Shown here: positions 15,858 through 18,286 of the stretch, piece by piece
How the letters are laid out: each line of letters opens with the position of its first letter
Position numbering within the stretch: the stretch's first letter is position 1
Assembly (NCBI GenBank): GCA_051024685.1
Contig: JAZHPA010000055.1
Span: 1 to 18,286 of the forward strand
From: UBA12545 sp051024685
Lineage (GTDB): Bacteria; Bacillota; DSM-521; Neomoorellales; Neomoorellaceae
Reading direction: 5' to 3'
DNA: 18,286 bases
Notes under the pieces: model-generated
The model's input: the letters and a program-made list of their open reading frames with translations, nothing else
The model's database searches: none
What the model was told of the DNA's origin: nothing
Made by a program: the position numbers and the translations under genes

Positions 15858-15965
15858 ACTCAGCCTCAGAGCTTAAGGCGGACTTCCCGGCCAATTCGAC
15901 CTCCTGTCTCAGTTGCCGGCCTCGGTCGTCCATGGCCTCGGGTCCGCCTCCGCTTTCGACTTCTG

Positions 15966-16047
15966 AAGTTTGGCCGCTGCTCCGTTTAGTCGCTCGCTTT
16001 CAAGCCAAGGCAGGCCTCTCCCGCAAAAAAGTGGGGATAACTCAGCC
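15966..16047 (+). repeat. Dispersed REP-like repeat, copy B (right half of inverted pair)
   Basis: The plus-strand blocks AGTTTGGCCGC, TTTAGTCGCTCGCTTTCAAG, GGCAGGCCTC and AAGTGGGGATAACTCAG match copy A almost block for block. Together with copy D it forms an inverted pair (CCCCACTTT...GGCCAAACT at both ends) that could fold as one long hairpin between ssnA and the FAD-subunit gene. The 108 bp between them hold no convincing gene. Confidence 0.7.
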
Positions 16048-16093
16048 CTTTCGCAGAACCCGGGCCGTACATTATTTAGGAGAATACCATTCA

Positions 16094-17419
16094 TTAGAAG
16101 CGTTCCCACAGTTTGGCCGCAAGTTCCCTGGCTCGGGCCGCGATGGCCTCCTCATCCAGGTGGAGAAGCTTCCGCCCGCGCATGAGGACCTTACCACCGA
16201 TAATGGTAGTATCCACGAGCCCTCCATGGAAGCCGAAGAGCAAATGGCCGTACCAGTTATCTGCGGTAAAGGGCGTAGGCGCTACATAGTCCACTAGAAT
16301 AATATCCGCGTATGCCCCGGGAACCAGGCGTCCCAGAGGACGGGAAAAGAAGGCCTCCAGTATCCGGCTGTTGTTAGTGAAGGCCATGGCCGGTATTTCC
16401 GTCCACCCGGCGCCGGGGTCCCCGCTGGTAAACTTGCGCAGGACGTTGGCCACCTTAAGGGATTCAAACATGTCGCAAGTGTAGCCGTCGGTTCCCAGTC
16501 CTACCGTGACCCCCGCGGCCAGCATCTCTCCCACCGGAGCGCAGCCCACGGCGTTGCCCATGTTGGATTCCGGATTGTGGACCACGAAGGTGCCGGTTTC
16601 TTTGAGGATGGCGATTTCCCTTTCCGTTACATGGACGCAGTGGGCCGCGATGGTCTTGGGACCCAGAATGCCGTGGTGGGCGAGGCGCTCCACCACCCGC
16701 TTGCCCGAGCGCGCCAGGGAATCTTCTACGTCCTGGATGCCCTCCGCTACGTGGATATGGAAGCCGCAGTCGAGCTCCCGGGCGGCTTCCCGGCAGGCGG
16801 CCAGAGTCTCGTCCGACAAGGTGAAAGAAGCATGGAGGCCGAAGGTGGCGGAAAGCAGACCTCCTCCGAGCCGGTATTTCTTAATGGCTTCCACGTTCTC
16901 CTCGATCCCCTGGCGGGCGATGTCTACCCCGTCCCGGTCGGAAACTTCGTAGGCCAGGGCCGTACGAACACCCGCCTCTCGCGCCGCCCGGGCAATGGCC
17001 TCCAGGCTCCCCCTTACGGCCCGCGGGCTGGCATGGTGGTCCAGAATGGTGGTGGTCCCGCTCTTGATGCAGTCGATCAGGGGCAGCAGGGCGCTGTAAT
17101 AAACGTCTTCCAGGGTGAGGGCTTTATCCAGCCGCCACCACAGCCGCTCAAGGATTTCCAGGAAATTGGTGGGAGGAGCATCCTTTAAAGCCATGCCCCG
17201 GGCGAAGGTGCTGTAAAGGTGCATGTGGGTATTGGTCATGCCGGGCATGATGAACTTACCCCCGGCGTCTAGAAATTCAGCCTCCGGGTATTGCTGCCTC
17301 AGCTGGGAAGTAGGACCGAGGGCTACTATCCGGTCGCCCTCGACAGCCACCGCACCTTCTGGATGATAGGGATTAGAGGGATCTAGGGTCAGGACAGGAC
17401 CATTTCCTACGATGAGCAT
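16094..17419 (-). CDS. ssnA: SsnA-type amidohydrolase (putative purine deaminase of selenium/molybdenum hydroxylase clusters)
   Basis: A metal-dependent amidohydrolase of 441 residues, about the length of E. coli SsnA. Metal ligands are in place: HMH at 65/67, His223 in FHIHVAEG, His260 in AAHCVHV and Asp311 in GLGTDGYTCD, with Glu226 as proton shuttle. The signature stretches TFARGMALKDAPPTNFLEIL and HNPESNMGNAVGCAP are those I associate with SsnA rather than with GuaD or methylthioadenosine deaminase. SsnA has no firmly proven reaction that I know of; it is grouped with selenium-dependent molybdenum hydroxylases. Here the riboswitch upstream and hydroxylase subunits on both sides make deamination of guanine or a related purine the simplest inference. 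AAGGAGGT precedes the ATG by seven bases. Confidence 0.88.
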   Translation of the reverse strand: MLIVGNGPVLTLDPSNPYHPEGAVAVEGDRIVALGPTSQLRQQYPEAEFLDAGGKFIMPGMTNTHMHLYSTFARGMALKDAPPTNFLEILERLWWRLDKALTLEDVYYSALLPLIDCIKSGTTTILDHHASPRAVRGSLEAIARAAREAGVRTALAYEVSDRDGVDIARQGIEENVEAIKKYRLGGGLLSATFGLHASFTLSDETLAACREAARELDCGFHIHVAEGIQDVEDSLARSGKRVVERLAHHGILGPKTIAAHCVHVTEREIAILKETGTFVVHNPESNMGNAVGCAPVGEMLAAGVTVGLGTDGYTCDMFESLKVANVLRKFTSGDPGAGWTEIPAMAFTNNSRILEAFFSRPLGRLVPGAYADIILVDYVAPTPFTADNWYGHLLFGFHGGLVDTTIIGGKVLMRGRKLLHLDEEAIAARARELAAKLWERF

Positions 17420-17465
17420 TGGCTTACCTCCTTAAATTTATACTGGCTGTTTGGAAACTCCCGTT

Positions 17466-17954
17466 TTACCGGTTTTCCTTACCTTCTTCCCCGGCCAGGG
17501 CTTGGGCCGCCTTCTCCACGGCCTGGACGATTTTCACATACCCCGTGCAGCGGCAGAGATTACCCGAAAGGGCTTCCTTAATCTGTTCACGAGTAGGATG
17601 GGGTTCCCGGTCCAGGAGGGCTTTAGCGCTCATAATCATCCCGGGGGTACAGAAACCGCATTGCACCGCGCCCTCCGAAATAAAGGCCTCTTGCAAGGGG
17701 TGTAGTTTTTCTCCCCGGGCCAGGCCCTCGATGGTGACCACCTCCCGGCCTTCCACCTTGGCTGCCGGCAACAGACAGGAATTCACTGGCATGCCGTCCA
17801 CGAGGACCGTGCAGGCACCGCATTCGCCCTTGCCGCATCCCTCCTTGGTACCGGTCAGGCCCAGATACTCCCGGAGCAATGCCAGCAAAGTAATGCTCGG
17901 CGGGGCCTCAACCTGCATCTCTTGGCCATTAACCTTAAGGTTAAACCGCCGCAT
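17466..17954 (-). CDS. [2Fe-2S] subunit of a xanthine dehydrogenase-type molybdenum hydroxylase
   Basis: The small iron-sulfur subunit, 162 residues, which carries electrons from the molybdenum site to the FAD subunit. The N-terminal plant-ferredoxin-like domain binds one cluster with Cys40, Cys45, Cys48 (KEGCGKGECGACTV) and Cys60. The C-terminal helical domain binds the second with Cys99, Cys102 (VQCGFCTPGM) and Cys134, Cys136 (NLCRCTGY). All eight ligands are present. The ATG follows GAAGGGGG by about nine bases. It is the first gene after riboswitch 2 and lies 46 bp before ssnA. The catalytic molybdopterin subunit that must partner it is absent from the window. Family relatives also include nicotinate and CO dehydrogenases, so xanthine as substrate rests on context. 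Confidence 0.94.
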   Translation of the reverse strand: MRRFNLKVNGQEMQVEAPPSITLLALLREYLGLTGTKEGCGKGECGACTVLVDGMPVNSCLLPAAKVEGREVVTIEGLARGEKLHPLQEAFISEGAVQCGFCTPGMIMSAKALLDREPHPTREQIKEALSGNLCRCTGYVKIVQAVEKAAQALAGEEGKENR

Positions 17955-18001
17955 TTCCCGACCCCCTTCGCCAGGATTTAAGCAAAGCCCGCCAAATTAC
18001 T

Positions 18002-18106
18002 AAAAAACCAGATGCCGTAAAACCACGCAGGACCCAACTTCGTAGTCGGGTGATTTACGGTCACCTGGTAGAGACCCCCGGACCCATTACCGGGGTTATA
18101 CGAAGT
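18002..18106 (-). promoter_or_regulatory. Purine (guanine-type) riboswitch 2 with overlapping terminator, upstream of the hydroxylase unit
   Basis: On the minus strand the aptamer spans 18106-18037: P1 ACTTCGTA/TACGAAGT, J1/2 TATAA, P2 CCCCGG/CCGGGG, J2/3 GTCTCTACC, P3 AGGTGA/TCACCC and L3 CCGTAAA. J3/1 GACTA carries C at the position-74 equivalent, so the ligand should be guanine, hypoxanthine or a relative such as xanthine rather than adenine. The expression platform is explicit: ACCAGGTGACCGTAAA (18069-18054) pairs with TTTTACGGCATCTGGT (18022-18007) with one bulge, followed by T to 18002. That terminator consumes J2/3, P3 and L3, so aptamer and terminator exclude each other. The first gene starts 48 nt beyond the T tract. 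Confidence 0.93.
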
Positions 18107-18119
18107 AGTCTTTTAATAG

Positions 18120-18146
18120 ATTCGCTACATTTTTCTTAAATCCTGC
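18120..18146 (-). promoter_or_regulatory. Bipartite GCAGG-N17-CGAAT module upstream of riboswitch 2
   Basis: On the minus strand GCAGG and CGAAT are exactly 17 nt apart, with ATGTAGCGAAT as the right half. It ends 13 bp before the aptamer. A TATTAA just after it could serve as a -10 box for a start at about the first aptamer base; no good -35 is visible. A weaker, 18-nt-spaced version (18170-18197) lies just beyond. Confidence 0.5.
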
Positions 18147-18204
18147 CGGTTCTATTAAATCTCATTTAAATTCGCCATGCTTCTCCAGGCCTCCTGTAAT
18201 AGCT

Positions 18205-18282
18205 CTGACGTATCCCCAGTTTTGATCCCAGGCCTGCTTGGCTTTCGCTCGCTCCGGAAACCCTCGCGGGCCAAACTAGCGC
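18205..18282 (-). repeat. Dispersed REP-like repeat, copy C
   Basis: On the minus strand it reads TAGTTTGGCCCGCGAGGG, then GAGCGAGCGAAAGCCAAGCAGGCCTGG, with AAAACTGGGGATACGTCAG at its end (three separate blocks, given piecewise). It closely resembles copy D. A partner in inverted orientation could lie beyond the window edge. Confidence 0.65.
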
Positions 18283-18286
18283 TTGG

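Noticed and set aside
15764..15859. N-terminal extension of the FAD subunit
   Set aside because: The 32 extra codons lie in repeat copy D and are basic and low-complexity; the ATG at 15763 has a strong ribosome site and starts at the family's usual N-terminus.
15894..15920. A sixth GCAGG-N17-CGAAT module (GCCGG, 17 nt, CGAAT) upstream of the FAD gene
   Set aside because: The left half mismatches and the site is inside the repeat pair, 130 bp from the gene; chance is likely.
15858..15965. A short minus-strand frame between the inverted repeats reading MDDRGRQLRQEVELAG and on to a stop
   Set aside because: It looks mildly protein-like but is only 25 codons, lacks a ribosome site and is boxed between repeats; more likely part of the element or a decayed fragment.
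18037..18106. Adenine riboswitch
   Set aside because: The J3/1 sequence GACTA has C at the specificity position; adenine switches carry U there. A rare xanthine- or deoxyguanosine-selective variant cannot be excluded, but the core positions I compared look canonical apart from a C for U at the flipped-out position 48.
1..18286. CRISPR array, rRNA, tRNA, prophage or transposase genes
   Set aside because: No regularly spaced short repeats, no rRNA-like stretch or tRNA cloverleaf, and no integrase or transposase motif was found on either strand.

Overview
The window looks like a chromosomal segment of a thermophilic, anaerobic Firmicute of the Moorella type. This is inferred from the GC-rich but AT-punctuated sequence, strong GGAGG ribosome sites with some TTG and GTG starts, guanine-type riboswitches, and a molybdenum-hydroxylase/SsnA purine gene set. 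No rRNA or tRNA is present to confirm the taxon. The theme of the right two thirds is purine uptake and breakdown under riboswitch control.

Layout. 1-340 holds a dispersed repeat and a decayed TlpA/thioredoxin-like gene. 340-1374 holds a BlaI/MecI-type repressor convergent with an SGNH esterase. 1709-6075 (minus) is sbcD-sbcC, the hairpin nuclease pair. 6229-6612 (minus) is ridA. 6853-12383 (minus) is a transport unit: guanine-type riboswitch, BMP lipoprotein, internal terminator, double-domain ABC ATPase, two permeases, and a small unknown gene ending at a terminator. 12384-12607 is a divergent control region. 12608-14829 (plus) is a D-2-hydroxyacid dehydrogenase/glyoxylate reductase and a PLP aminotransferase. 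14900-18106 (minus) is a second riboswitch unit: 2Fe-2S subunit, SsnA amidohydrolase, and an FAD subunit separated from ssnA by an inverted repeat pair.

How the genes fit together. The transporter would bring in a purine nucleoside or base, SsnA may deaminate it, and the hydroxylase subunits would oxidise it. The glyoxylate-type dehydrogenase and aminotransferase could handle downstream C2 products. The molybdenum-binding catalytic subunit is not in the window.

Most notable points. (1) Both riboswitches keep the guanine-type core (a C at the position-74 equivalent), yet their terminators are built from aptamer strands. That predicts ON switches that let purine turn on catabolism, whereas the well-known xpt-type guanine switch is OFF. 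(2) A bipartite module, GCAGG-17 nt-CGAAT, precedes at least five transcription units with exactly the same spacing. (3) The divergent region carries twin AATACTGTATT boxes and an attenuator-like leader. (4) Five copies of a dispersed inverted-repeat family are present, two of them forming a REPIN-like pair inside the hydroxylase unit.
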